Assembly (NCBI GenBank): GCA_033220425.1
Contig: CM065647.1
Coordinates: 2,914,001 to 2,978,000 of the forward strand
Reading direction: 5' to 3'
Origin: Lepraria neglecta
Taxonomy: Eukaryota > Ascomycota > Lecanoromycetes > Lecanorales > Stereocaulaceae
Length of the DNA stretch: 64,000 nucleotides
The number at the start of each line of letters is the position of its first letter. The first letter of the stretch is position 1. Positions 1 through 12,013 of the stretch are shown in pieces. The position numbers and the translations under genes were made by a program. The notes under the pieces are model-generated. The model made no database searches. It saw nothing but the letters and a program-made list of their open reading frames with translations, and was not told where the DNA came from.

Positions 1-56
1 GGCTGTTGATGTAATACGCTATTAACCTAATATATATCAAAAATCTATTCCCTAGG

Positions 57-195
57 TCTTGGCGGTTTAGATGGTTCCAACCACCTACCATATAAGTTAA
101 ACGGACTAAACCGGGACCATTAAGACCTCAAACCGGTCTAACTACGAGTGTCAAAAAGGTAAACCAGCCACCTAAACCGCTAAGAAGTTAATATG
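57..195. repeat. Short foldback repeat (MITE-like), copy 1
   Basis: This stretch of about 140 bp matches 19018-19157 over almost its whole length, with scattered differences. Its ends are inverted repeats of each other: the left end reads CTTGGCGGTTTAGATGGTT, and the right end, read in reverse complement, begins CTTAGCGGTTTAGGTGGCTGG. No coding capacity is visible. A small non-autonomous DNA element (MITE) is the natural reading. The window start (bases 3-11, CTGTTGATG) also matches the terminal motif of the larger element at 18258-19178, so this copy may lie inside a deletion derivative of that element. Confidence 0.7.
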
Positions 196-231
196 AAAAA
201 GCTCGTTTATGATCTTTAATCAAAAATCCGA

Positions 232-950
232 CTGGTCCTAGATCTGACCAGTGAGGCTGCCGCGAGCTTCTACGAGGCCTGGAATCAAGTTCTCGAAGAA
301 TACTGATCGTGTCATCTTTCCTATCCTAGCGACGTGCTAGTCGCTAAGGCGGGCATCGCACAGATGCTAGAAAAGCGTACTGGACTGACATGGTTCAGGG
401 GTGCGTGGAAAGAGTTTCTGCCAATGGACCTTCTCTGGTATATGCATGATCATTCCAAAACAGAGCGCTCTGACTCCTTTCCTTCATGGTCATGGGCTAG
501 CGTACCCCATGGATCAGTCAAATTGCCATTACTACCAATTACATATGAAGATCAAAACCCTACAGGCTTAGCTGACAGTACACGGCACGTGACAATTGAA
601 ATGAAGGCCCCCCTGGTGCCCGCCAGACTGATACCTACAAAGTGCAGCTGGAGTGATGCCAGTACTCATGGTGAATACAAGCTTGAGGTTGACGGGCATC
701 CCGTAGAATAGTATCTCCGCGTGGCCAGACGAACGGCACGAAAAACCCTTCGATCTCTTCTGCCTGCTGATCGTGAAAAATGACGAACACGATTGGAAAA
801 GGGGAAACGGTTTGTTGATCACCCGGTGCTATAGGCCACAATGCAATTACCGACGGGTAGGATATTTTGCGTACAGGGTCCGCGAGAAGCAAGCTTTGAA
901 GGCATGTAAAGTCGCAGAATCGACATGCAAAACTATCACCCTTGTTTAAG
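232..950 (+). pseudogene. 3' remnant of a HET-domain (heterokaryon incompatibility) gene
   Basis: The reading frame around 262-711 carries the C-terminal hallmarks of fungal HET proteins: a Tyr-Pro-Ser-Asp-Val-Leu segment followed by an Ala-Gly-Ile-Ala helix, then FPSWSWASV near 480-506. A second frame at about 720-949 gives the usual HET tail, with FDLFCLLI and YRRVGYF. The diagnostic N-terminal HET motifs (TLSHCWG, LWIDALCI) are absent; upstream lies the foldback repeat at 57-195. One in-frame stop (about 304) and a frame change (about 711) separate the recognisable parts. It is therefore a decayed, 5'-truncated relic, probably not expressed as a functional protein. The family controls vegetative incompatibility and programmed cell death in moulds; an intact relative lies at 30428-32556. 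Confidence 0.75.
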
Positions 951-1663
951 CAGTTGTGGTTTGGGATACAAAACGCATCAAATCCCTTTTGGGAGTGGGG
1001 AGGATATCAGCAGACGGAAACAGCGAGCATTGAGAATAGATCAGTCGTCGGTGAAGTAAGGGAAGGTTGACAGATGAATTGTTGCTCCACCACTGATGCA
1101 ACAACAAGCACGACTCTGGAAAAGGCCATTTTTCATTTCGAGCACCGAAAGTGAAGGTTCAGAGAGGGAGAGGGTATGAGGTACTGGTGTTAGTACCAGC
1201 CAGCATGCGAGTCCCGTTGGCTGTGGTGGTAGTGGCGATCACAGACTTAGCTTTCATTATACGTGTATGGAGTTGGTGCCGAAAAGTAGAGACTGATGAG
1301 TAGGCACTCAATAGCTGAGCAGCCTAGTCCATTCAAAGCAATGTTTTTACGCGTTCACTAGTGAGACAGCCATAGTCTATTCTCACAAGCCTCGGCGTTC
1401 AACATCGCGGTTGGGAACTGCTTCATCTAATGTGCTCTCGCTATTATCTCGTCTCCCATACCTCTATCTGCTCCCTACCAACTGATGAGCCACTGCAAGA
1501 TAGGGCCGCCTCGGGGGAAGGGATGCCCCCGGGAACGACAGAGAGTATAATGTAACGCCAGAACAGGATCGAACAGAGGTATCATGCCTGCCCATTTGCC
1601 CGCGTAGAAATAACAAAGGGTCCTGCTGGAGAAATGAAGTACCATTCTATTTCCATTCGTCGC
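951..1663. other. Intergenic, no gene recognised
   Basis: No convincing reading frame on either strand. It contains the presumed 3' UTR of the minus-strand dynamin gene next door; nothing else was recognised. Confidence 0.5.
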
Positions 1664-4275
1664 TCACTGCACCTGGCTAACAATCTCATTCGCCTTGCCC
1701 AGACTCTCCACCATCTGTAGGCACTCCTTCCGCCTCCTGATTGTGTAGTCGCTCTCTTTCAGCAGGTCATCGAGTTCGGTCGTGCGGTACATTTGTTCGA
1801 AGAGCTCGCGTTGCATTTCGTCTTTTGTGAATCTGGGAAGGGTGTCAGCAAGAGGTGTCCGGGGCTGCTTAGCGCGTACGGAAGACTTACTGCACAAGGT
1901 TGAGCATAATGGCTTTGGGGACCATGTCTATCATGGTCCTGCGGATGATGTTGTAGTATGAGTTGATCAGCAGCTCTGGGAATTCATTAGTAAACAGCGA
2001 GGACAAACTTCTAGGCACGGATTGGCCTACTGATGACCTCGACCTCGTTCACCTCCTTCTCCGATAGTGTGCCAGAAGCCTTCAGTTGTGGTGGTGGCGA
2101 GTCCATAGCAGCCATCTTCTTCTTGTTCTTTGGCGCAAAGAAGCTGCCGAAGAAGCCCGAATTATCTGCCGGAAGATCCAACGATGGGCTCGCTGCGCGT
2201 GGAGGGACGGTGGGAGGAAGAGGGCGACCTGTCTTGGGGTCGACTTGGGTGGGTTTGGCGTTTCGTTCATTAACGATTGCCATTGCCTTGACGGGACTGT
2301 TAGCTATATATGGTCCATTACATATGATAGATGCCCACTCAGGAGGTCTAGATTGCATATTTGACGGCCCCGCTTGCGGCCCTTCAATGGTCTCGCATCC
2401 AAGATTCTTACACGAACGAGGGAACTCTTGCGCCATGATTTCTAGTGCTGGAGTAAAGTTTCCACCTACCCTATGTCCATTGAGGAAGTCCGGATGACCA
2501 GTGTTGACGTAGCATGCCTCCATAGCCACCAAATCCTTCACAAGCTTATTTGTAGGATCAATAGACTTCTTGAAAAAGGCAATGACGACCTGATGAAACT
2601 TCTCCTTGAGTGATGGATATCTTCTGAAGAGCTGCTTCTGAAGCAGGCCAGTAAGGATACGCACAAGCTCGTCGTATACTAAAGAAACACACTTCAGACT
2701 GGGGTCTTCTAAACGCTTGATTTGCTGCTTAACAATGAGTTCGAATGCTGTGGTACCGACAAAGAGTGCTGGAGAGGAACCGGAGGAGTTGTAGAGGATG
2801 GTGCGGATGTCGATGTCCTTGACTTGGTCGAAGGGGTCGACTGCCTTGACACCATTTGAATATAGCTCATGGAAGACGAAGCTGATTCTAGCGCCTCCAG
2901 AAAGCTCAACGCTTGATAGCTCTTGGTTGTTGCCATCTAGCACCGTTCGGTATTCGTTGCAGAATTCTGTTATGATCTGGAGGACAATATTTGCGCTGTT
3001 GCCGAGCATCGAGTCGCCTAATTGGCCGAGTTCTGTGGTGTATTTCTGGAGTGATGAGGATATGCGGGCTTTGATGTCGGGTAAGGTGTTTTTGATGTGC
3101 ATCATTAGGATCTAGTAATGTCAGTATTCTGCTCGCAGCATCTTCTGAATGCATGCCTTACTAGGTTGAGTTTCCGGGCAAGATATGGTGTTCCGCAGTA
3201 CGAAGCCTTATTTCGGTAGGCTTTGTGATTCTCGAAAAAGTTCCTTTCGTTCTCCAGAGCGAAAGAGATGGCCCTCTTGTTTTCAATGTCCCTTTGCCCT
3301 CTGTTGACAACGGGCACGTAGCCTAGCCGCAGCGGTATGATCCTCCCAGCCAGAATATCAACAACATCTGTGCCGTCGTCCATCAGGTCCACCTTTGTGA
3401 GCACACCGATTGTCCGTTGGCCCTCTGGGTCTACTTCTCGTGCTAGTTTCAGACCGTCCGAGTTTGCCAAATCCGTGTTCGCAGCTGTGACGGCCAGGAT
3501 GATAGCATTCGGCTTTTGTATTTGCTTCAAGACCATATCCTTAATCTGCTTCTCAATATCCCTTGGCTGGTCACCCACAGGCACCTTTGTCAAACCGGGC
3601 AAATCGACCAAGGTCAGGGTGAGGACGTTTGGAGAGTATATTCGCAGGTTGATAGGCGCCGGTGATATGCCCGCATTTCGGCCTGTCTTTGAATCCGTCT
3701 CTTTAACGATCTCATCTCTGATCTTGTTGAAGTCGAAGAATTTCTGGCCGGGTATGTGTAGGAACTCGCCCCATTCGTCGACATTCGCTTCTTTGTCTGA
3801 GGTTTCTAGGCCGCCGTTCACGCCGTTTGATTGGAGGTTAGGAGGAGGAGATCGGTTGATGAGTTGTAGAATGAGCGGTCGTCTCGTGACAATGCCTGTC
3901 CCTCTAGGTAGACTGTAGCAGCGATGTCAGCTCGGTCGACCAAGGTGGCACTGTAGAGCGTACAAGTCCCTGCCCACTATGTTCTCTAACACCGAACTCT
4001 TTCCGCTCGACTGTGATCCTACCACCGCTATCTGGGGCAAGTCTATAGGGTTTTGAACCTGTACAAAGAGACAGCGTTAGCCTGACAGCTGGCGATTGCG
4101 GGGCGCTTTCTTGGGTTGATGTATCACGTACACCGACTGTTGTGAAAACATCTTGCAGCTTGTTGACCAGGGTGATGAGCTGAGGGTCGTTGACATTGAT
4201 CCTGTATAGATGATCAGTCTAGGCCGCAATGTTTGGGTCTCGGGGAACTTACGAAGGGCCAGCTTGCGCGGCCAT
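1664..4275 (-). CDS. vpsA: Dynamin-like GTPase of the Vps1/VpsA family
   Basis: Large GTPase that constricts membranes in vacuolar and endosomal sorting and peroxisome division. The start ATG at 4275 gives MAAQAGPS, then splices to [19 protein letters not shown]. The P-loop GSQSSGKSS is in the third exon (about 4050-3950), switch [20 protein letters not shown] follows, and TKVD gives the guanine-specificity motif. The dynamin middle domain lies in the exon at about 3110-2030, followed by a [15 protein letters not shown] stretch typical of Vps1. The last two exons (about 1980-1664) encode the GTPase effector domain, ending in IVSQVQ. An in-frame insertion of about 58 codons at about 2287-2477 interrupts HPDFLNGHR and [11 protein letters not shown]. 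It starts with GTAGGT and ends GTCAAG after a GCTAAC branch-like site, so I read it as an intron. Removing it gives about 700 residues, the usual family length. The protein lacks a PH domain, as expected. About eight exons. Confidence 0.95.
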
Positions 4276-4743
4276 GATGGATAAAGCTTGTGTACAGTCT
4301 TAGTGGCTGTTTGGAATATTTTGAAGCTTTCTGGGCTATCGGAGGAAGTTGAGAGCGGTGGGAAGAAGATTGAAGGTGTTTGTCTGGATCTTGTGGCCGC
4401 GACACAATGTTGTTTGATACGTGTGCACCCCTGTCACTCGCGCCAAGCCTAAAGCGGTCCTGGGATTCTTGCGAGCATGTTCACTTTCAGGCATCTACAG
4501 TGTTCACTCCATTTGCAGGTCATTATGATAGACATCCAACATGTCGATTGTGCAAATCTGTTCATAGGAGTAATGCTGTCTACAGTCTCTCCAACGTTAT
4601 CATTCTCCCATGAATACCTTATGAAGGTACAAACTCCCGACCCAGTCATGCTCATGCCTCGAATCAGGTGACCTTCCTTCGCCAGGTGAATGCCGTGCTG
4701 TGCTATGCAAAATGGGACTGGGGATACGTAATCACATGCGATC

Positions 4744-6896
4744 TACAGTATGCTCGCTGAAGGCTCATACATAATTCGGCCGCCATGACCGCGATGGGTT
4801 GATGAGTGGGAGCTGAATCTTCGTCTGGAGTTGCTTGGCTCTGACTCCTTAGACCATCTGTCAAGGTTGTTAGAGAGCATTCGGGAGACTGGAGTAGGCT
4901 TCGGGGATGTCTTACATTCTGATTTTCGAGTCGTCTCCAGCAGAGGCGAACATACATGGATCTGCTGGGTTCCATGCGACAGCGTTGACGCAGCCTCGTG
5001 AGTGGCCTTCGAGTGTCTCGATTAGAGTGCCGTTCTCTTTGTGCCATATGTAGACCTTCGAATCTAGCAGCCTGTTTCAGTATGCAGGTCAAATTTCGAG
5101 ATTTCTCAAGCTTACCCTCGCTGCCGCTGATAATTAGGTTCTCATCTGCACCACCAAAACAACTTCGTATTATGAACTCGTCTTGTTTCTGTCCTAGAAA
5201 CCTTCGAACTATTTCTGCCGATTCGATGTCAATCAGCTGAACCTCATTATCGGCCATATTTATGAGCATATATCTCGAGTCCCGGCTGATACTGACGCAA
5301 GTCATCCTCGGCCTCATCAGAATACTGTACTCTTCTTCTCGCGTCACAAAGTTGTAGACGGATATCTGCTGTTCGGACGATATAGTAACCATTTTCTGCC
5401 CATCAGGAGATATTGCACAGTCCTGTACTCGGTAGTCGATTAACCAGCTGAATGAAGGTCGGCCATCCAGAGTCCATAAGCACAACTGAGATTGCTTGTC
5501 GTGTGATCCTGTGACGAATGATTTTCCATCTGGCGCCCAAGAAGCTGTTGTCACAGACTGGTTATGATGCTTGATTTCCACCACGCGTTGCCCGGTCTAC
5601 TCCACAAATTAGTTCTTTTTCTACAACCTGCCTCAGAAGCACGACTTACATCCATGTCCCAGACTTTGGCAGTATGATCTTTTGAGCACGTAATCAGCTT
5701 TGAATCATCCGGGCTCCAGGAGACGTATACGACTCCAGAGGTGTGTTCTCTTAACGTATGTCGAACTTGAAAGGTACTCGTGTCATAAATCACGACGGCA
5801 CTATCTCCACCACACGCTGCAAGCCTCTTGCCATTGTGAGAAAATTCCAAAAACCACACTTCCCCGTCGCTTTGGTTGAGCTCGACGATCGTGTGAAGTG
5901 GGAATTGTGTCTGGTCGCACATGTGATCTATGAACAATGATGGCGCAGATGAAGGATTATGATACAAGCACTTCGAGATCTGGCTTTGGTTTATTTGGTC
6001 GAGTAAAACTGCTAGTCGATGCTCTGGTATCATGACTGATGGCGATATTGACTCTACAGAACTTCATTAGCTCGGCGTTCATGACGGGACAATATAGACA
6101 TACTTGATATTTCCTGGAGCAGATGTTGCCGAGAATTACCAAAGGCACCATCCCATTGAGCGTCGCTTCTCAAGTCCTCTGCAGATGAGCAAACCAAGAG
6201 CCTAGGTATAGTCAGATTCGAACTCTCATCAGAATGCACCATGCCTCGTCTTGGGTGACATGGCGAGCTGACTTACCCAGAGAGGCTATCCAGTCGTTGT
6301 CTATCATGATGCAAGGGTTGCAATTCATGGCGCAATACCATCATCGCCCTTCCCGTATCCTCCTTTTCTAAAAGCTCCAAGTATTTCTGCTCTCGTATGC
6401 TGAATCTCATACTATCCGGATCCGCGTTGTCTGCAAATTTCAGACCTCCCAGGTGATGCCAATCTCCATTGCTGATACTGACGCCCCCACCATCTGCTTC
6501 TGAGTCGACTCCGAATAATAACGACTCTGCTTCCGACCACTGCCCTTGTAGTATTGCATTCCGAAATGCTGCCACAGCCGGACTTTCCACCTCAAATCCG
6601 CTTTCTTGGCTCAGTCTGTTTGCAGCGCTGTGATAGCCCAAGTCGCCCAGCCCTTGTATGAGTAGCCGCGTAACTTCTTCTCTGTCATGTCCGAAGAATG
6701 AAGGTGATTTCTTTGCTACCGCTGATGAAAAGCCATTCTGATGTGGGGACACGGTGCCGTTGGAGGGAGATGTGTGTCCATTTGTTGAACTGGATATGCC
6801 ATTCTTATGAGCGATAGGGGTTGAACCATTTGGATAATGTTGTGTACCATTCGAGCTTGTAGATTCGGGGTCCAAACGCATTTCTTTATTGGTCAT
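4744..6896 (-). CDS. gid7: GID/CTLH ubiquitin-ligase subunit 7 (WDR26-like WD40 protein)
   Basis: Scaffold subunit of the GID/CTLH E3 ligase, which in yeast degrades gluconeogenic enzymes when glucose returns. The first in-frame ATG is at 6896 (MTNKEMRLDPES). A Ser/Asn-rich linker is followed by a LisH-CTLH region (GHDREEVTRLLIQGLGDLGY, then SPAVAAFRNAILQGQWSEAE and EKYLELLEKEDTGRAMMVLRHEL-type residues). WD40 blades fill about 6000-4744, with blade endings AKVWD, KVYIWH and KIRIW. The last intron (GTAAGACATCC...TTGACAG, about 4870-4918) joins SAGDDSKIRI to WSKESEPSNSRRR; the stop is at 4744. The frame stays open upstream of 6896 to about 7315 (a basic RRRRRSP stretch lies there) but has no ATG, so a spliced 5' exon may add an N-terminal extension. 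Neighbour vpsA is tail-to-head on the same strand. Confidence 0.9.
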
Positions 6897-7316
6897 ACGC
6901 TGGCGCTTCCGCACTGGAGCTCCTTGTAGTCCCGACAAATGGCTGTCGTCCGGGCTTAACCTGTGGTTTCGCCAAGCCCGCTGAGCTGCAGTGAGCTCAG
7001 GTACTTGCTCAGTCCCCTCGCCGTCCGTGGAAGGGCTTCGTCGTCGACGTCGGGGATTAGTTCCTGAACCTGTGGCTTGGGGGTTTGTTGCTAGTCCTGC
7101 TCGAGTTTGCCGTGTAGACGGGGAAATACGTTGTTCTCCTGAAGTAGATTGCGGTCCTATGTAGCTGGAAGGGTTTGTTTGGGCTGAGTTTGTATGGGGA
7201 GGAGAAGGTTCTGGGGAGTTCGAGGTGGATGGGTAGTCGGCGGCGATTGGGGCTATATGGTTGTTGGGGGCTTCGTCAGCCAGGACGACAATAGCGGGAA
7301 GACCGCTGCTTCTGGC
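6897..7316 (-). other. Possible N-terminal extension of the Gid7 gene
   Basis: Reading upstream of the 6896 ATG in the same frame gives about 140 further codons without a stop. They encode a Ser/Pro/Asn-rich, low-complexity segment with NPRRRRRSPSTDGEG and PELTAAQRAWRNHR. No ATG occurs before an in-frame TGA just beyond 7316. Either this is a 5' UTR that happens to be open, or a spliced upstream exon supplies the start. The protein-like composition favours coding, but sequence alone does not settle it. Confidence 0.4.
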
Positions 7317-8723
7317 TGAGGCTCAGGTCTCAGAGCTCCCAGCAGGTCTAAGATAGAGTTGTTGTCCAACAATTTCTCTCAAATGGTTTGTATTCCTCCG
7401 GTGCTTCCTTTTTCTGGAACTTAGAGGATGCCGCAGTTCTAGAATTTTGGTAACCCTTTGAGCTTTGTTTCTGGAGGTCGTCTCGGAGCTTCGGGGGTTT
7501 GGTGGGGTCAGTGCTGGACAGCGGCTCGTTGACTGGCCAGATAGTAGGGTGCAAGACTGGCTGGAGTGACTCGAGACGATTTGGACCAAGCAAATGGATG
7601 TACAAGCACGGTTAGAGCTCTGCAGAGCTCTGAAATTGCGAATTCTCCTTTCGTAATGGTGCGAAGGTGAAGACAACGGTGCGCGGCGACTCGTGGTGGT
7701 AGGTACTTAGACTGGGATGAAGCCTGGGCAGGCCGCTTTACGCCGATTCCAAATCCGATGTACCTGTGACCAATCCCATGGCGGCCTGATACGTCAGAAT
7801 CTCATAATCTATCTATGTTTCATAGCATATTCGGGAGCACTCATGATTAGAGGAAGAACAGCATGCAGAATCTACTGGTTTACACGACGTTTCAGCCCTT
7901 TGAATGGGAACCTGCAGCTACAGATGCTCCTTCTCCCGGCTCTATTTTCTCGAATGAATCCAGGAGCATTGGGCAAGTAAATTGCGCAAGCCCCTGGAAG
8001 GATCTGAGGATGGAGTGTAATTGCCATTCTCATGTTGGTATATCAGGAGTAAGGGTAGTGACGCTCCGGGCCAAGTGACCAGATATCTCGCGAGATCGTA
8101 GCCGCTACATGCAACCTTGTGGCAGATTCCTGCCTATAATTAGATCTGCACGATGCCAGAAGAACCTTTCCTTCACTCTGTAAGCGACATCAGGAGCAAT
8201 GAGGCAATTCCATAACGACCGACTTCATCGAACCGTCCGTAGAATGGCATATGCTCGAGAATTGGAGATCGAGATTGGCAAGATTGTCATGGGGCTGAAG
8301 TGGGGAGCATTTCTCGGGATTCTCCCGGCCTATGGGTGCCTAGAAGTCGCCTATAGCAATCCCCCTGGCATTTTGACTTTGCCTTCATCAGATGATGATG
8401 ATGAGGTGCTTGAAACCCGCCCAGACGACAGCAACCACCTAGACTAAATTTGGCCACAAGCTTTCCATTATCTAAGCCAATCGATTTGTGGTTGTATGCT
8501 CGGTCTACGACCTCGATTGAGAGCTCGAAATTCACTCTGGGACCTTGTTAACAAGCACCCTTCAAACCTTTATTCTACATCCCAGGTATATTGGGCGCAG
8601 CCGGTCGAGGAAGGAGCCGACGGCTTGCCACCTTTGCCTATCTCTCCCACATCTCCTTTGTTCTCCCGTCACAATCTCGAGCTCCACGCCCAATCTCTGG
8701 CCGAGGAATCCTCCACAGTCGAC
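7317..8723. promoter_or_regulatory. Divergent promoter region between gid7 and the V-ATPase A gene
   Basis: The two housekeeping genes are transcribed away from each other across this gap. Small ORFs here (for example 8199-8447 +) resemble no family I know. No TATA or operator motif can be assigned with confidence. Confidence 0.4.
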
Positions 8724-10958
8724 ATGGCTCCTGTAAGCTTCAGCATGATCCTTACACTTGCAAGGTCTGATTTGCTAATCTGGCCTCTCGCGACTACAGA
8801 AGAAGAAAGACTCGAAGAGGTCCCGCGAAGAAGCTGGGGAAGAGCAGTATGGTAAGTCTACAATGGCAATGGCAGCATCATGAACCGGATTTCTTACACG
8901 CTGTGCAGGCTCCATCTTCTCGGTCTCAGGGTACGCTGCAAAATTTGACACTGGGAAAAAGCAATATGACCTGACACATACAGGCCTGTCATTGTTGCGG
9001 AGAATATGATAGGATGTGCCATGTACGAGCTGGTATAAACATCCCAGGCACTTGGATTGAGCTCAAGAAATCTGAAGAAGGCTTGCAGGTCCGTGTCGGT
9101 CACGATAGTCTAGTCGGAGAGGTCATTCGAATTGAAGCAGACAAAGCTACAGTACAAGTGTATGAGGAGACTGGTAAGCCAGCAATCAATTCTTCGATCC
9201 TTGAAGGAGAACGCTGATTGATACGTCATACAGCGGGTGTGACTGTCGGCGATCCCGTCGTGCGGACAGGCAAGCCTCTATCAGTCGAATTAGGCCCTGG
9301 GTTGATGGAAACCATCTACGACGGGATCCAACGGCCACTGAGGTCCATTGCCAATGTGTCCGACTCCATCTACATCCCTCGCGGCATTTCTGTACCATCC
9401 CTCAACCGAGATATCAAGTGGGACTTTACACCTGGGAAGCTCAAGGTCGGCGACCACATTACAGGAGGCGATATTTTCGGCAGCGTCTACGAGAACAGTC
9501 TTCTAGATGACCACAAGATCCTCCTGCCGCCTCGAGCAAGAGGTACAATCACACACATTGCCGAGAAGGGCAGCTACACCGTCAATGAAAAGGTGCTGGA
9601 AGTGGAGTTCGATGGGAAGAAGTCGGATTACAGCATGATGCATACATGGCCCGTCAGAGTGCCCAGACCCGTGACCGAGAAGCTGCCGTCAGACTCGCCC
9701 TTCATCGTTGGACAGCGTGTGCTGGATGCTCTCTTTCCTAGTGTGCAAGGAGGCACCGTCTGCATTCCTGGTGCTTTCGGATGCGGCAAGACCGTCATCA
9801 GTCAATCAGTCTCGAAGTTCTCGAATAGCGATATCATCATCTACGTTGGATGCGGTGAGCGAGGCAATGAGATGGCTGAAGTGCTTATGGACTTCCCTGA
9901 AGTGAGACCCCTCTGAACCCTACTTAGTGGTTGTCATATTGACCTTCTCAGCTTTCTATCGATATCAATGGCCGAAAAGAACCTATCATGAAACGCACAA
10001 CTCTTATCGCCAATACATCAAACATGCCTGTCGCTGCACGAGAAGCCTCCATCTACACCGGGATTACTGTCGCGGAATATTTCCGTGATCAAGGAAAGAA
10101 CGTGGCTATGATGGCAGACTCGACATCAAGATGGGCTGAGGCTCTTCGTGAAATCTCAGGACGTCTCGGTGAAATGCCGGCAGATCAAGGTTTTCCTGCT
10201 TACCTTGGTGCAAAGCTGGCCTCTTTCTACGAGCGAGCTGGTCAAGTCTACGCTCTTGGAAGCCCTGAACGAAAAGGCAGTGTGAGTATCGTCGGTGCCG
10301 TCAGCCCTCCAGGTGGCGATTTCTCGGATCCTGTGACCAGCAGCACTCTCGGTATCGTGCAAGTCTTTTGGGGTCTGGACAAGAAGTTGGCTCAACGAAA
10401 GCATTTCCCGTCGATCAATACCTCCCAATCCTACAGCAAGTATACCAACATCCTTGATAAGTTCTACGAGAAAGATCACCCCGAGTTTCCGAAGCTGCGC
10501 GATCGGATTCGAGAGCTGCTTTCAACCTCAGAAGATTTAGATCAAGTCGTGCAGCTTGTCGGTAAATCAGCGCTTGGTGATCCAGATAAGATCACCCTAG
10601 ACGTAGCGGCTCTCCTCAAAGATGATTTCTTGCAGCAAAACGGCTACAGCGACTACGACCAATTCTGCCCAATGTGGAAAACCGAATATATGATGAAAGC
10701 GTTCATGGGCTTCCACGATGAGAGCCAAAAAGCTATTTCCCAGGGTCACAGCTGGTCTAAAGTCAAAGAATCGACTAGCAGCATTCAGAACGAGCTGAGG
10801 AGTATGAAGTTTGAGGTGCCTTCGGAGGGAGAGGAGAAGATCTCGAAGAAGGTAAGCTTCCCCAAGGACTGGTTCTGGGCCCTATGCTGACCTTGATACA
10901 GTATGATGAGCTGCTCCAAAACATGACCGAGAAGTTCGCCTCGGTCACAGATGAGTAA
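8724..10958 (+). CDS. vma1: V-type proton ATPase catalytic subunit A
   Basis: ATP-hydrolysing subunit of the V1 sector, which drives acidification of vacuoles and endosomes. Eight exons can be joined by motif and frame: 8724-8732, 8800-8851, 8909-8930, 8984-9032, 9089-9173, 9234-9901, 9952-10851 and 10902-10958. They encode 613 residues, the normal size. The N-terminus reads [20 protein letters not shown]. The P-loop GAFGCGKT lies at about 9772-9795, followed by [19 protein letters not shown]. Further catalytic-face motifs are [20 protein letters not shown] and [15 protein letters not shown]. The C-terminus is [12 protein letters not shown]. The VGCGERGNE site, where budding yeast VMA1 carries the VDE intein, is uninterrupted. 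Exon 1 is only nine bases and exon 3 only 22, so automated gene models often miss this 5' end. Confidence 0.97.
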
Positions 10959-12013
10959 TGTGTACATTGAGTGTCCTACAACAGCAGCCGATGGATAAAA
11001 TGTCACAGAAATAATGCGCTGAGATTCTTTGAGAATACAAGACATGCCGGCTAGCCTGCTAGCTGCAAGTCTTAGCTATAGATTGTAGGAGAAGAAGCCA
11101 TGTGTCTTGCAAAGAGAGCGTCCTCAGCTCACTACAAGAATTCTAAAATCTTGTTGACAAGCTTGCCCTGACCCTAATACTGCCTTCATTTTGCTTCGCG
11201 GATATGAGACCTTGGATTCCACCGCCGATTAAGTGTCATGCTCGCCTGGTTCGTGCTTCCCTAAACACTCTCGTTTGTCAATATTTGAGACTTTATTGTT
11301 TTCCAACGACCCCAGACTGCCTGTCCATTTACTTCCCGGGCTTCAGTCTGCAGGGCTTTGCTTGAAACGCATGAAACTTGTCGTATTTTCCCACACCTGG
11401 CCACACTGCATGTTTGGTCTGTGAGCAGCACGTCTCTGATCTTTGTCAACTGACCCAATGCAATCTCGCTCACAACTGGCTCAGCTGTCAGAATATGGTT
11501 TTTCCATTGTCACAATTACGCAAGACCATGTTTCTTGTTTGTCAAGCTCGTACCATAGATCCTTAAGGCATAAGTACAGCAGCTTCCTCCCCCATAATGA
11601 CTACAACCAAAAGTCTCTCCACCCTTCGCATATTCCATACACCTCGACATCCTACCTTCAACAATCACGACCCTAGAAGCATCCACCACTCAACCTCAAC
11701 CACAACCATGCAACCCCTCCACCCCACCTTCATCGCAACCCGGCTCAAACTAGCCTTTACACTCATCTGGCCTTTTAGAAAGCTCGAACTTCGAACCTCA
11801 GAAGAATCCAACCTGGAAGCCAGCTTCGTCGAATCGTTAATGGGGGAAGATTTTTTCGCAGATATTGTTCGAGATTACAGGGTATACTGGAGTACCCAAG
11901 GGATGAGACCTTCCAAGTGACTCAAGCCATGTAGTCAATGGGAATGGTGGAATTGCGAGGCTGGTCCATGATCTTGAGTTCAAACTCCAGGGAGCCTGTG
12001 AAGCATAGGTAGA
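10959..12013. other. Gene-poor gap after the V-ATPase gene
   Basis: Holds the vma1 3' UTR. A 107-codon ORF at 11597-11920 (+) is Thr/His/Pro-rich at its start and ends with SNLEASFVESLMGEDFFADI. It has no recognised domain and could be a small gene or chance. Nothing else stands out. Confidence 0.35.

Noticed and set aside
2033-2497. 154-codon plus ORF within the dynamin locus
   Set aside because: Antisense shadow of the Vps1 middle-domain exon.
8199-8447. 82-codon ORF upstream of vma1
   Set aside because: No family resemblance, ends in a low-complexity Asp run, and lies in a promoter region.
9841-9905. Possible intein at the vma1 VGCGERGNE site
   Set aside because: The coding text runs straight through the site with no insertion.
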